From: Benincasa hispida
Taxonomy: Eukaryota; Streptophyta; Magnoliopsida; Cucurbitales; Cucurbitaceae
Reading direction: 5' to 3'
Assembly (NCBI RefSeq): GCF_009727055.1
Contig: NC_052350.1
Location: forward strand, 26,848,866-26,912,865
DNA length: 64,000 bases
The translations under genes were made by a program, and so were the position numbers. Shown here piece after piece: positions 23,153 through 33,685 of the stretch. Under the pieces are notes generated by a model that did not search any database, was not told the DNA's origin, and worked only from the letters and a program-made list of their open reading frames with translations. Positions within the stretch are counted from its first letter, which is position 1. The number at the start of each line of letters is the position of its first letter.

Positions 23153-23539
23153 ATGATCGGAGATGTAGAGAAAATGGTTGCGATCGGTCTCGTGTGGGGC
23201 GCCACCAACGCTCTGATGCGTCGTGGCGCCCTTCTCTGGGACCAAGCTCTCAAATCTTCCTCCAATTCAACCAAACTCCTTTCCTCCCTCCGTCGATGGC
23301 TCAAGCTCCTCTCTATCTGGCAATATACTCTTCCCTTTTTGCTTAATCTCACTGCCTCCGCTACTTTCTTCGCCATTCTAAGCGATGCCCCAATATCGCT
23401 CGCCGTTCCGATCACCAACGCCACTACTTTTGCTGCCACCGCCGTGTTCGGAATGCTCCTTGGCGAGGACACTCGTGTCGGGTACGCTCTGTTTGGTACT
23501 GCTCTCATTGGTTTGGGCGTATGGCTTTGCATTAACTAA
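23153..23539 (+). CDS. TMEM234-like four-helix membrane protein
   Basis: A 128-residue single-exon protein of the TMEM234 family, distant relatives of the drug/metabolite transporter (EamA-like) fold. Four hydrophobic segments are visible at about residues 7-22, 55-76, 80-103 and 109-127. The conserved words are present: WGATNALMRRGA near the N-terminus, LPFLLNL at 60-66, SLAVPITNA at 82-90 and LGED at 103-106. No signal peptide; it is expected to be an integral membrane protein of unknown substrate. The frame is open upstream to 23114, but I chose the ATG at 23153 (MIGDVEKM) because family members begin with this word and a splice acceptor-like 'cacaactgaacag' lies just upstream. The coding part is much richer in GC than its surroundings. 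It lies tail to tail with the XTH gene, 1.1 kb apart. The biochemical role is not known from sequence. Confidence 0.88.
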   Translation: MIGDVEKMVAIGLVWGATNALMRRGALLWDQALKSSSNSTKLLSSLRRWLKLLSIWQYTLPFLLNLTASATFFAILSDAPISLAVPITNATTFAATAVFGMLLGEDTRVGYALFGTALIGLGVWLCIN

Positions 23540-24660
23540 TTGTATTTTTTGAATGGGAGAACTTAGGTTTTGAGGTTTATTTGTAATCGGTTTGCTTATC
23601 ATTCTTTTCTTGTAATTTTCCTCGTTCCCGAGATGTATGATATGAATCTGTCCAGTGTTGGCACTTATTAATTACTCTGTGATTAACCGTAGTGAAATAG
23701 GGTTGTGTTTTGTCTCTTCAAATTCGAAACTAATTTGTATAATGTTCTGAAAGAGAGCTGGTTGGTTTGGGTGATGGATCGAATGAATTAGACACGTGAG
23801 AGGGTGGACTTGGTTGGGAGTTCCTATGTCAACTTTCCATCCAACTCTTTTGATCTGGTTGGCTTTGTATTTGGTTCCTTCACCTATCTTATATATGGGG
23901 AGCAAAAATGGATCGTAGTCATGTTAGGGTTAGGCGTTTGAAAGAGCACAGATAAGTGCAAATTGGCCATTGTGTGTCTTGAACGGTTTCAGGAGTAACG
24001 CAAACATTACTCAATGAGGTCGCTACAATAACCGCTAGATTTTTTTAAAGTGTTTTTGCAGCCAGTTTCTCACTAGCATCTCCAACGTTGTAAAATAGTC
24101 TGCCACAATGTGGTGGTCTCCAGAGAACCATGGACAAATTCTGAATCAAAGATAGTTGACCTTTTGGCTATTTCTCTTCCTCAACTACTCGAGGCATAAT
24201 GTCTTTCTTAAAGTTAATTTGGTTTGACCTCAATTTCAGGTATCCTACAGCTAAAAAGAATGCATTTGTTATTTTTGGGGTAAATCTGTTAGGGGTCCTG
24301 TTTTCAATTTCAGGTCTTTCTACAAAGTAAAAAAGTTAACATTTCTTTGTCTCTCTTGACTTATCTGCATGACTTGTTTCCTTTATCCTAGAATACTTTG
24401 TGCGCTTATACTCTGTAGAGCTCCTTAGTTACAAGGCTTACACAGATAAAGCAATGGAAAAGCAAGCTTTATATGAAACATGTAAATCATTTTAGAACAT
24501 AGTGAACACTTATATCAGAACAATCCAAAAAGCAATGGGCTCACAAACAGAAACCGAGCAAGAAAAGGAGAAATGTTCTCCAAAAGAAGAAAAATTAACA
24601 ATTTTCAAATACAGGCGATTGCAATATTGTTATTGTTGGTAGAATTTACTTATCGTTATC
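23540..24660. other. Tail-to-tail intergenic region
   Basis: Shared 3' flank of two convergent genes. It should contain both 3' UTRs and poly(A) sites. No further gene or repeat recognised. Confidence 0.5.
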
Positions 24661-26475
24661 TTAATACTGTGTTCTATAACATTCCGGTGGCATTTGCCCA
24701 TTGAACCGTTCAGCGTCTTTGCAGTAATCATATATCTTGTATTTTCTTTGGATTTCATTAAGCTTGGCCAACTGAGGAGCACTTAGCTGTGCATAAACGG
24801 GAGAATTCCACCAATGTTCTGGGGACTTGGTGGCACATTGGGCAATGCTGGGCACTCCATTCCAGTAACAAGCTCTTGGCCTAAATTGGCGCATGCTAGC
24901 AGTGAATGGTGCGTTGGCCCAGTTTGTTTTCACACGACCTCCTTGTGTTGCCCAATCATCTGCATTCCACAAACTGGTATATACTCTCATACCTTGCTTG
25001 TTAGGGAACGCTATTCCTTGCTTCTCGTAGTTGCGGAAAACTCTGATTGGGGTACCATCAATATACCACCTGAAATTAGCCATATCTCACATTTGTTATT
25101 TTCTTTTCACTAGGCCCATTTAATAACCATTTTATTTTTGGTTTTTGAAAATCAAGTTTACAAACACTACTTCTGCTAATAAATTTATCTGTTTTGTTCT
25201 CCACTTTCTACCAAAATTTTAAGAACTCAAGCCAACTTTCTAAAACCAAAAGAAAGTAGTATGTAAAACGTTGTTCTTGGTTTTGGATTTTGACTAAAAG
25301 CTTAAATATTTTTGAAAGATAGTTAAACTCATAGGAAACATGCATAAATCTCATAAAGTGAACTAAAAATGGAGGCTCAATTTGGTAATCATTTGATTTT
25401 TTGTTTTTGTTTTTTTTGAAAACTAAGCCTATTTCATCTATATTTCTTACAATGATTTGCATATTTCTTAAGTACAATGGTTGAATTCTTAGCTAAATTC
25501 AAAAAACAAAGCCAACATTTTGAAAGCTACTTTTTTTTAGTTCTCAAATTTTGGCTTAGTTTTTTAAACCATTAGTGAAAAGTAGATAACAAAGGAAGAC
25601 ATTTTGTGGTGAAAGTAGTGTCTATAGGTTTAATTTTCAAAAATAAAAACAAAAAATAAAATGTTACCAAATGAGGCCGAAATTGTTATCAAACGGGCGT
25701 TAATATTTGAATGAAATAATGCAGTAAATAATGTTCTTTTAAAGTGTAAATATTTTTGTTGAGGATATTAACTCTCACTTACACAACAGCATTAGGATTC
25801 CAGTGAATTGTGTAGTTGTGGAAACCAGTAGTAGGGTCAAACCACACTCGAAACTGCTGTTCTCTGTTTCCAACACCCTGAGTGAATATGTTTGTATGAA
25901 TGGTGTAAGGCTGTCCTGAAACATTCCCCAAGAACTCATAGTCTATCTCATCATGAGCTGTACCTGTAGAAGACAGCTGCAAAAATTTCAAGATCAAGAA
26001 TTAGCACCAGAAACGAAATGATGTGACAGATCAATATTTTGTGAAATTTAGGGTCATATATATATTCACTGTTCAGCATTGAACCATACATAATATGCCG
26101 TTACTACGCCCGCAGAATTTCCCGGAACCAACTTGATGAGAGCTTCAAAGCTTCCAAATAAGAAACTTCTCTTCGACTTTGCTCCTGAGCCTACAACAAC
26201 AGAATCATTATTGCTTGTCAAAGCTAACTAATAGATGAATTTGTGTTTTTTTTCACACAGGTATGAGACACATGGAGATATAATCGAGAAAAATGATATT
26301 ATTTGTCACCTGTACTGTTGTCCAAAACAAGCTGAAGGCTATCCCCTAGTATTTTGGACTGACTATTTCCCCAGCTTATGACCATGTTCTTTGAAATATT
26401 TGCATCAACAACAATATGATTAGACACAATCACACAGACCAAAAAGGCTAAAGAAAAAGATTGAAACCTTGCCAT
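24661..26475 (-). CDS. XTH: Xyloglucan endotransglucosylase/hydrolase, four exons
   Basis: A complete GH16 enzyme that cuts and rejoins (or hydrolyses) xyloglucan in the cell wall. Exons: 26475-26310, 26190-26090, 25976-25783, 25069-24661. All introns begin GT and end AG, and the exons join to 870 bases, 289 codons plus stop. Residues 1-25 form a signal peptide ([20 protein letters not shown]), so the product is secreted. The catalytic motif is [10 protein letters not shown] at 97-106, with nucleophile Glu99 and acid/base Glu103. It has Tyr where most members have Phe. An N-glycosylation site (N107-V-S) follows directly, as is usual. The XET_C region has four cysteines (221, 232, 270, 284) for two disulfides. 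Length is normal. Words such as [22 protein letters not shown] and [17 protein letters not shown] suggest the group I/II type (endotransglucosylase). Exact orthology is uncertain. No lesion seen, so it is probably functional. Confidence 0.95.
25110..25270. repeat. Partial MITE-like copy in XTH intron 3
   Basis: It begins 'aggcccatttaataacc' and continues like the left arm of the inner element at 25374. The right arm is missing. It is probably an older, truncated insertion of the same family. Confidence 0.5.
25374..25678. mobile_element. MITE in XTH intron 3
   Basis: About 305 bp with terminal inverted repeats of roughly 50 bp. The left end, 'ggctcaatttggtaatcatt', pairs with the right end, whose complement is 'ggcctcatttggtaacattt', and both arms continue into a T-rich 'tttttgttttt' stretch. 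No coding capacity. No clear target-site duplication was found. It lies inside an intron of 713 bp (25782-25070), and the exons around it are intact. Confidence 0.7.
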
Positions 26476-26533
26476 TTCAATCCCAATATCAGGTAACTTC
26501 TTTCTTTCTGTTTCGTTTCTGGGATTGAAATGG
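26472..26533 (-). promoter_or_regulatory. 14-bp inverted repeat around the XTH start codon
   Basis: Positions 26472-26485 and 26520-26533 are exact reverse complements (arm ccatttcaatccca, 34-base spacer). In the transcript the 3' arm, TGGGATTGAAATGG, contains the start codon, so the AUG could be paired in a hairpin. Whether the 5' arm is in the mRNA depends on the true transcript start; the TATA position predicts that it is included. Confidence 0.8.
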
Positions 26534-26563
26534 GACGTTTAAAAAATGTGTGTTCTTGATTGA

Positions 26564-26571
26564 TTTATATA
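26564..26571 (-). promoter_or_regulatory. TATA box of the XTH gene
   Basis: On the minus strand it reads TATATAAA, 89 bp upstream of the start codon at 26475. This is a good position for a transcript start near 26540 with a 5' UTR of about 60-65 nt. Confidence 0.7.
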
Positions 26572-27225
26572 GCTTGCTTTTCCTTGTTCATCATTGTACT
26601 TTGGTTTTTCTAATCTTTTAATTTGCAGAAGTCAAAGCTATAAATATATATATGAATTACAGCTTTCCAAACTTGAGGATTGAAAGTTGAAAAGGTCCCC
26701 TGTTGACATGATAGAATTTGTTGTTTTTCTTTTCTTCTTTTTAATGTATAACAATGTGCTTGCATGTTTTGATGGTCTGCAATTTGTGGATTATAATTTG
26801 TTGGTACAAATCGTTTAGAAAGACGTGTGGAGCCCTCAATTTCATAAGGGCATGGAGAGTAATGCTAAACAAGTATGAACTTTGTATAGATTCTCAAAAT
26901 TTCATGTTTTGTTGATCTTTCAGACGAAAATACTCTGAATACATTTGTTCAGATGATGCCTAAAACTTGACTTTAAATCATTATGTCAAGAAAGATATAG
27001 GAATCTCAATTTTATTGATATTGAGAATTATTGTTATTGTTTTATTTCCCTTCTAAATCAAGAAGTTTATAAAAATTAAGCTAAATTATAGAAAATATCC
27101 CACAACTTTTCAAAACACTCTTGAATTTTGAATAAAAATTTGAAAGTACTCTTGTCATTAGTTTTAGCGAAAATTGTTCATTTTTTTAAAAAAATACTCT
27201 TGAATTGGGAAATTATTTTAAATGG
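26572..27225. other. XTH upstream intergenic DNA
   Basis: No gene seen. The proximal part should hold the XTH promoter. The distal part (27050-27220) is an AT-rich dispersed repeat with words such as 'cttttcaaaacactcttg'. Confidence 0.4.
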
Positions 27226-27227
27226 TA

Positions 27228-27412
27228 AAACTATTGAAAATATTTACATCATATAACAAAATTTTAGAACTATCATAGATATTGATAGACACTGATAGAA
27301 ATTCTATCAGTGTCTATCAATATCACTAATAGACATTGTCTATTAGTATCTATCAGCGTTTATCATTGATAGTTTTAAAATTTTGCTATATTTTGTAAAT
27401 ATTTTGATTTAT
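27228..27412. mobile_element. MITE-like element with TGATAG hairpin core
   Basis: About 185 bp with long terminal inverted repeats. The left 'acaaaattttagaactatca' pairs with the right, whose complement is 'gcaaaattttaaaactatca', and both are flanked by 'aaaatatttac/gtaaatatttt'. Between them are palindromes built of TGATAGACACTGATAG and CTATCAGTGTCTATCA words. The total dyad would fold into one long hairpin. The core motif matches the array at 43490-44560. Confidence 0.7.
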
Positions 27413-29140
27413 TTTTCTATATTAAAAACCACCTTTATTATTTCCCTTAGACCAAAAGAAAAAAAATAAAGTTAAAAAAGTAACTTGCACCTTGTTTTAA
27501 AAATACCGTTGAACTTTCACAAGTTGGGCTACTACTCTTTTAATTTTTGGAAAAAAAAAAGTTAAAAAATGTCATTAACATTACTCTATAGATGCTACAT
27601 TCATTTTATCTCTATCTTTTGTTTCCTCTATTTATTCTACTTCAATTTATAGTCAAACCTTTTTATATTTTCACTCTATTCTTCAATACTCTCATACTTG
27701 AAGTGAAAAAGACATCGATTATCATTTTTGCAGTCAAAATTATTTTATTTATTGTGATTAGTTAAGAAGGGTCGTAATGATCAAATATAATATTTCTTTG
27801 TCGGCATTTTTTGTATTTAACTATTCATCGTTGGGTTTTAAGTGGTGTTTTTGATTTTGGAATTTTGTAAGATTTTGAGGAATTTTATGCTTTAACATAA
27901 AGTTTTAGATTATGTTTGGTTGTTGAGAAGATTGGTATAAGAATCGGAAAAATAGGGTAAAAAATGATATATCTTAACCCTTGTTTTTTGTTGGTTCAAG
28001 ACTAATACTTATCTATCAATTTAATAAGTTCCAATAAAAAAACTTATTTCATATTTCGTACATTTTTTTAAAGAAGTTGTGAGCTACGTTCGAATATATT
28101 CAATGTATCAAAATATCAAACAAACATTAGGTTAGTCTAATGCAAATTTATGTTTGCTAGATGCCAGCTTTTGTGGTGACGTCCATTCATATATATATAT
28201 ATATATTCATTCTCAATCATATTCATCGTCCACCATATAAATATATATTTATATGTATATATACATATTTCCTATGAGAAAGAATTCATCAAAACTTAAA
28301 TCTCTTTTTCTATACTATGCTTGGTTCTCTAAATTTTAACTTTTTTTTTTCTAGAGCAGGAAAGTTGATGAAACTATTAACTTTTGAATGTCAATTATTA
28401 TTGAGCCACATACACATATATATACACTTTTGGCTATTTTGATTTTTGAATTTTAGAAAATATCTAATAATATTATCTGAACTTTTAATACTTTGTATCG
28501 TAATAGATTCATAACCTTTACAAATGTTTAATAAATTCCTCAACTTTTAATTTTGTGGCCACAAGATCCATGACATATTTGAAAATTTTAAAATTAATTG
28601 CTCTATTATATACGAAATAGGATTTCATGTCTAGTAACTAGGTCTATGAAACTTAAAAATAATGTTGGTTGAATAAGTCAAGGATCTTATTAGATATAAA
28701 TTGATAATCTAGAAATTTTTTGGACATAAATCGAAAGTTTAAAGATCTATTAGATATCATTTCAAATTCAAGAAATTTATTACATACCGAATTTGAAAAT
28801 TTTAGAGACCTAAACCAACCATTTAACCAAAAACAAATTTGAGCATCATAATCCTTATCTCATTAATGATTTATGGAATCTATTAGTTGGCCATTTTTAC
28901 AAAAACTAATGTGTTTGGAACTGAGTTGTTTGATAGCCAAAGAGAAGGGGAAGGAGTTTTTGTTTCCTCCAAGATGAAACCTCTGCAAGAAGTCAATGTT
29001 GTGACATGAAATTAGGAGCAGTTTATTATTATTATTATTATTATTATTATTTAATTATTTTTTTAAAGCTTAAGATGCTACAAAAATGTGGAAGTTAATT
29101 GATGGGCTTTCAATCCACACTCTCTCTTCCATAATTTTTC
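27413..29140. other. AT-rich intergenic DNA with simple repeats
   Basis: No gene seen. It contains (AT)n and a tatata-rich palindromic stretch at about 28190-28270. 28440-28830 holds a diverged repeat with recurring 'attagatat' and 'aaattttttggac' words. 29026-29057 is a (TTA)n microsatellite. Confidence 0.45.
29026..29057. repeat. (TTA)n microsatellite
   Basis: Uninterrupted 'tta' triplets for about ten units. Confidence 0.9.
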
Positions 29141-29530
29141 ACTGCAAAAACTCACAGTCAATGCAGATTTAGCCCTTAAATCTACATTAGTTGTTGGTAC
29201 GAAGAGTGTAGCTGTTAGATGGAGTGTCTGACAGTTAAATGATGTTGAATAATTAATTAAAAAAATTTAATTAATTATTAAGTACTAGAGTTTCAATCTA
29301 CAGGTCCATGAGGTCCCATCTGTAGCTCAACAGAGATTAATAAGAATTAATTTTTAGATTAATTTGAATTTTTCAAATTAATTATATGTAATATAATTAA
29401 CTTAACTTAATTATATATGATATAATCACTATAATGTATTTGATACATTATAATAAAAAGTTTATTTAAGAGGAAATAATACACTATAATGCAAAAACTC
29501 ACCGCTAACGCAGATTTAGCTCTTAGGCAA
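29141..29530 (+). mobile_element. Copia A LTR middle fragment (copy G) between two direct repeats
   Basis: 29190-29480 follows the LTR from 'gcgaagagtgtagctg'-like sequence to the AT-rich 'tataatcactataatgtatt' part. It is bracketed by 45-bp imperfect direct repeats: 'tgcaaaaactcacagtcaat' at 29143 and 'tgcaaaaactcaccgctaac' at 29489, each followed by 'gcagatttagc'. No LTR ends are present. Confidence 0.65.
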
Positions 29531-29578
29531 CATTATTCAGGATATGTGTTATTAGTAAATTATTTTTCTCGTAATTTT

Positions 29579-30630
29579 TGTTGGGAAAAACCTCACACTT
29601 CTATAGCAGGAATAAGCAGAAAATAACGAAAAAACTAAAAAAAAAAAAGCAATAAAAACGGAGAACATGAGAATTTATATGAAAACTCTCAAGTCGGAGA
29701 AAAACCATGGATCATGAAAAACCCACTAGGTGAAAAATTGCTAAAATCTCACAAAATAATTTTGTCTCCCAATCTCAATTACACATCACCCTCTCAAAAC
29801 TTTTAACTACTCACCTTTTTTTCTCTCATACTAGAAAATATAAAAGGAATTTAATTAGAGTTAGTAGACTAAACTTAAATTATATCTAATTAGGACGACT
29901 TAAAACTAGAGACATAGACTCCTATTATAGTGATAGGAGTGGTAGTCTCGAACAAAAATAGAATATGATCGTAGGAAAGATTCTTAATATATATGAAATT
30001 AATTCAGGGCTCAATAGTAAGAATGACATAGATTCATAAGTAGTCGAGCATATCTTTTGTTAAAAATTTTAATGCCAAATCTTTTTATCTTCATGTGTTT
30101 ATGTACAAATCACATTTAATTCAAAACACATAAACCAACTTTAGATTTAATTGAGCTTCTCGAGTTTTCGCCCTTCTTGAAAATAAAACAGTGTGTTGTC
30201 AAAGAAAGAACACGTGTAGCTTTTTCTTCCTTCCACGAATTAAACTAATGCACTAAAACTCCTTATTTGTTCTTTTCCTTCTTACAGGCGATCGAGAGTG
30301 AGTTGATCGAGGGTTTACTTTGAAGGTAGTGCGTTTATCAATGATCAAAGCAATTAGAGGGTGAAGAAGAAGATGCACAGAAGATTATAGTGGTTTGACT
30401 TTCATTGTTCAGAAGACGAAGTAATGAATAGTTCTTCTTTTTCTCTGTCTTCTACTTACTACAAAGAAGTTATTTTGCTAAACAGAAATTAGCTACAGAA
30501 GTTATTGAGATCCCTTTCTTCTTTGTTACTTGAACAGATTCGGGTGGTTGAGTTGAGCTGGTGGCTGAGCTGGGTTGACTTTACAAAACAACAAATCTCT
30601 CTCTTGAAGTAAATTCAGCTTGGAGACATT
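29579..30630 (-). mobile_element. Probable LTR of Copia B
   Basis: Starts 'tgttgggaaaaacctcacac' on the + strand. It lies directly downstream (in minus sense) of the Copia B RNase H end, where a 3' LTR is expected. It has LTR-like composition and no coding frame. The end nearest 30630 is not exactly defined. The assignment is inference from position. Confidence 0.45.
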
Positions 30631-30639
30631 CAACTTGTT

Positions 30640-31230
30640 AATTACTCTTTTCTGTCTAAATCCACTACTTTGAGTAGATTTAAACAAAGGTCAAAGTTAG
30701 GTTTGGGTAATGATTTTGTTAGAAAATCTACAACAGTTTTCTTCTGTTTTAACTTTAATATTCTGATTACTCAATTTTCAACCATTTCTCTGACAAAATG
30801 TAGTTTGACATCGATATGCTTAGTTCGGTCGTGGTATTGTTGGTTTCTGGTGAGATGGATTGCGCATACTGCTTCTTGTCTGTACTCTTAGGCAAATCCA
30901 GTTAGGGGTCTTCTTTTATCAGAATCCAAAGTCAGCGTCCATGAATTCTTTAATCGATAGTTTATGTTCATTAGGATGTTCAGTTTCAAATAGGTATCTG
31001 AATACCCATTTGGCTGCCTCCGAATGATTCTTGCTAGGGTTCCCCATGTAACGACTAACAAAGCTTGAGTTGTGTGCTAGATTTGGTTTAGTATAGACCA
31101 TTAAGTACATCAAGCTTCCTGTGGTATTAGAACAGAGGATATGGCTCTTGGCTTGTTTGTCAGCTGGCTCTTTAGGAGAATCTCTTGTTTGAGAGTTTAA
31201 CGTGTTGTGCTAGAGGTGCAGAGACCGAAG
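30640..31230 (-). pseudogene. Copia B: reverse transcriptase tail and RNase H
   Basis: On the minus strand, 31113-30919 reads MMYLMVYTKPNLAH, SFVSRYMGNPSKNH and EAAKWVFRYL, the conserved block between RT and RNase H of Copia. The RNase H end follows in 30890-30640 with KHIDVKLHFVREMVEN and 'VDFLTKSLPKPNFDLCL'. In-frame stops and a deletion between the two parts make it a relic. Upstream it is cut by a Copia A LTR near 31236. Only the first part recurs in the downstream duplicate (35640-35940). Confidence 0.75.
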
Positions 31231-31235
31231 GAATC

Positions 31236-32195
31236 CATTCCTTGTAAAAGCATGTGAACGTCATGTAATTGAATTTCAATTTTGGAAAACATCAAAATCA
31301 GAGATGAACATACAATCTTATGTACAACAGTCTATAAGCATGCTTTCTACATAGAATTAGAGAGAAAAGAAGGTAACGTCTTCTCGAAATTTCTCTCCAA
31401 GATCACGATCTCAAATTTGTACGAACACTAACCTCAAAATATTAGATATCACCACGTAGTTACCTCCCTTATTCTTGGAAGGGTAAGAAGAAATGAAGAG
31501 AGAAATTTAAGAGTGTTTTTTCTTGTGATTTCACGTTAATTACTTTACAATTCTTTGGTTTCATAAAACACTGGGGAGAGAGAAATTAGGGAGGGGAGTT
31601 GCAATAACTCGGGAAAAATAACTTTCATGGGAGTTAATATATTATATAAAATATAATATTAATAATATATAATTAATTAATTAATTAATAAATAATTATA
31701 TATACATCTTAATCATATTAAATATAATTTTTTTATAATTTACATTTTTAATAATATCTGAATCTTATTCAAATATTTATTTATCATATATTATATGATT
31801 TTAATTATAAATCATATTTATAATCAATTATATATTATAAATGGATCATTGTACATTATATTTTATATTAATCACATCAATATAATTAAAATTTTTAATT
31901 TTCTTAAATAATTTGATCGATTCAAATTATTCAAAAAACAATTATTTTTTTTTTTATCCTTAATGAGCTAACAAGAGGATTTTATGGACTTATAGATTAG
32001 AAGCTCCAATAATGTAAGATTAATTAATTAAACTCTTCAATTAAATTAATCAACATTTATTAACTTTTGGTCAATTCACTAAAGAGCGACGATTATATTC
32101 TCCGCACTGTAGATATATTTTGTGTTGTGATATAATCAATCAATAGTAAGTTGATCATTCACGAATCGTTCATAATTAGGGTTAGTAAAATTTTT
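31236..32195 (-). mobile_element. Copia A LTR fragment (copy H), 3' half
   Basis: It runs in minus sense from the core ('gttgatcattcacgaatcg') through the AT-rich zone to the LTR end near 31236 ('aaagcatgtgaacgtcatg' on +). It is interrupted at 'aattagggtta' (about 32180) by the GTCCCC-rich insert. The 5' part of this LTR is missing. Confidence 0.7.
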
Positions 32196-32347
32196 TGTGA
32201 GGTCGGGTCCCCGAGTGGAGAATCCCTCAGTTGATAGGAGATGAGGGTCAAACTGAGGACCTCTTTAAGGGACAGGAGGGTATCTCCACTCGATTAGATT
32301 TTTAAATATATATATATAGAGACGGGGAGGGTATCCCACCCGATTAG

Positions 32348-32387
<40 letters not shown>

Positions 32388-32610
32388 GGGTCCCTGTCCA
32401 GGGATGGGAGGGTATCCCATCCGATTAGATTTTTAAATATACTTATATATATATATATAACTTCTTACATTTAACCTAGTTTTTAATCTAGCTCAATCTA
32501 AGCCCATCTAAAGTGTCGAAGCCCAAACCAAAGGGTATTTTAGGAAAAAACTAAAAAAAAGTCCTCGTGGAAAAACAAAAGGAAAAAGGGGAATGGGTCC
32601 CATGAAGGGA
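32196..32610. repeat. GTCCCC/GGGGAC-rich insert with local unit expansion (copy 1)
   Basis: Begins 'gtgaggtcgggtccccgag'. It contains three or so imperfect units of 'ggagggtatccca' plus 'cgattagatttttaaat', separated by (AT)n runs (32310-32455), then non-coding sequence ending near 'cgaattcccatggaagc'. The equivalent in copy 2 (37069-37400) has one unit. Sequences of this GC-palindromic type are common plant repeats of unknown class. Confidence 0.55.
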
Positions 32611-32619
32611 ATCGAATTC

Positions 32620-33685
32620 CCATGGAAGCACTGGATTGCGGTGCAATTTCCAAAATCGGTTTTATTGAAAACGAAATAGTGAACTATTTATAAAAGAAAA
32701 TGAAATAGTGAACTATTCATAAAAACAGAGGATGAACATCATATTTAAGCATGCTACTAAAAGAGGAAGAGAAGCAAAAAGGATCTCACCTTTTTCAAAT
32801 CCCGATCTTCACGATTTCCTTTCCTTTTTCTCATGAACACCTCTTCAACGAACAAGGACATTACCACAAGAGCTACCTTGTTATTCTCTTGGATTCCAAG
32901 AGGTGAAGTGTGGTCTCTAACACTTGGAGGAAGAAGAGGTAGAGATAATTTATTGAGGGAGTATTAGAGGATTTTTAGTGGAGGCTGGGTTTATTCATCA
33001 AATGAAACCCTTGCCCTAAATGGGTTATAAAGATGTATTTATATGGAGAAGGGTTAACCCCTTCTCAAAGTTTCTCTTTTTCCACCTTTAAAGCTAATTA
33101 ATTAAATAACTATTATTTAATTAATTGACATACTAATTAAATAACTATATACTAAATCAAATTTAATATAGAGTTAATTAAATAACATAAATATCACATA
33201 TTTATACTAGCCTCCATTCACCACCATTTGTTATTTAATTAATTAATCAACCATTAATTATTCAATTAATATATAAATTAAATAACTATATTAAAACATA
33301 TTTAATATAGAGTTAATTAATTAACTGATAAATAGCACATATTTATATTCATACATCTCTTTATGAATCCAGTTCATATAAATCTAATATTTGAATCTCA
33401 TTCAAATACATCTCTCTTATACTGTAATTCTATATGAATCCAATTTATATGAATTTAATATTCTAATCTCATTCAAATACATCTCTTTTATACTGTAATT
33501 CTATATGAATCNCTGTAATTCTATATGAATCCAATTTATATGAATTTAATATTCTAATCTCATTCAAATACATCTCTTTTATACTGTAATTCTATATGAA
33601 TCCAATTCATATGAATTTAATATTCTAATTTCATTCAAATATTTCTCTCTACATAATTTGGATTATAGATTACACCTATATTAAC
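32620..33685 (-). mobile_element. Copia A LTR fragment (copy L1), split by copy I
   Basis: 3' part of a minus-strand LTR: 'atttaagcatgctactaaaa', the exon-like stretch around 'ggattccaagaggtgaagtg', then the AT-rich zone. It stops at 33685, where a plus-strand LTR begins. In the duplicate the same LTR continues after the inserted LTR (40264-41150). It contains a local triplication of a ~70-bp unit and one N at 33512. Confidence 0.65.
33421..33620. repeat. Local ~70-bp tandem repeat with one unresolved base
   Basis: The word 'actgtaattctatatgaatc' recurs at about 33430, 33493, 33514 and 33583. Base 33512 is N, exactly between two partial copies. Copy 2 of the block has one unit (38167-38230). 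Confidence 0.85.

Noticed and set aside
24000..24400. Extra exon of either host gene between the two genes
   Set aside because: Both genes already end in stop codons with complete family C-termini. No coding frame here resembles either protein.
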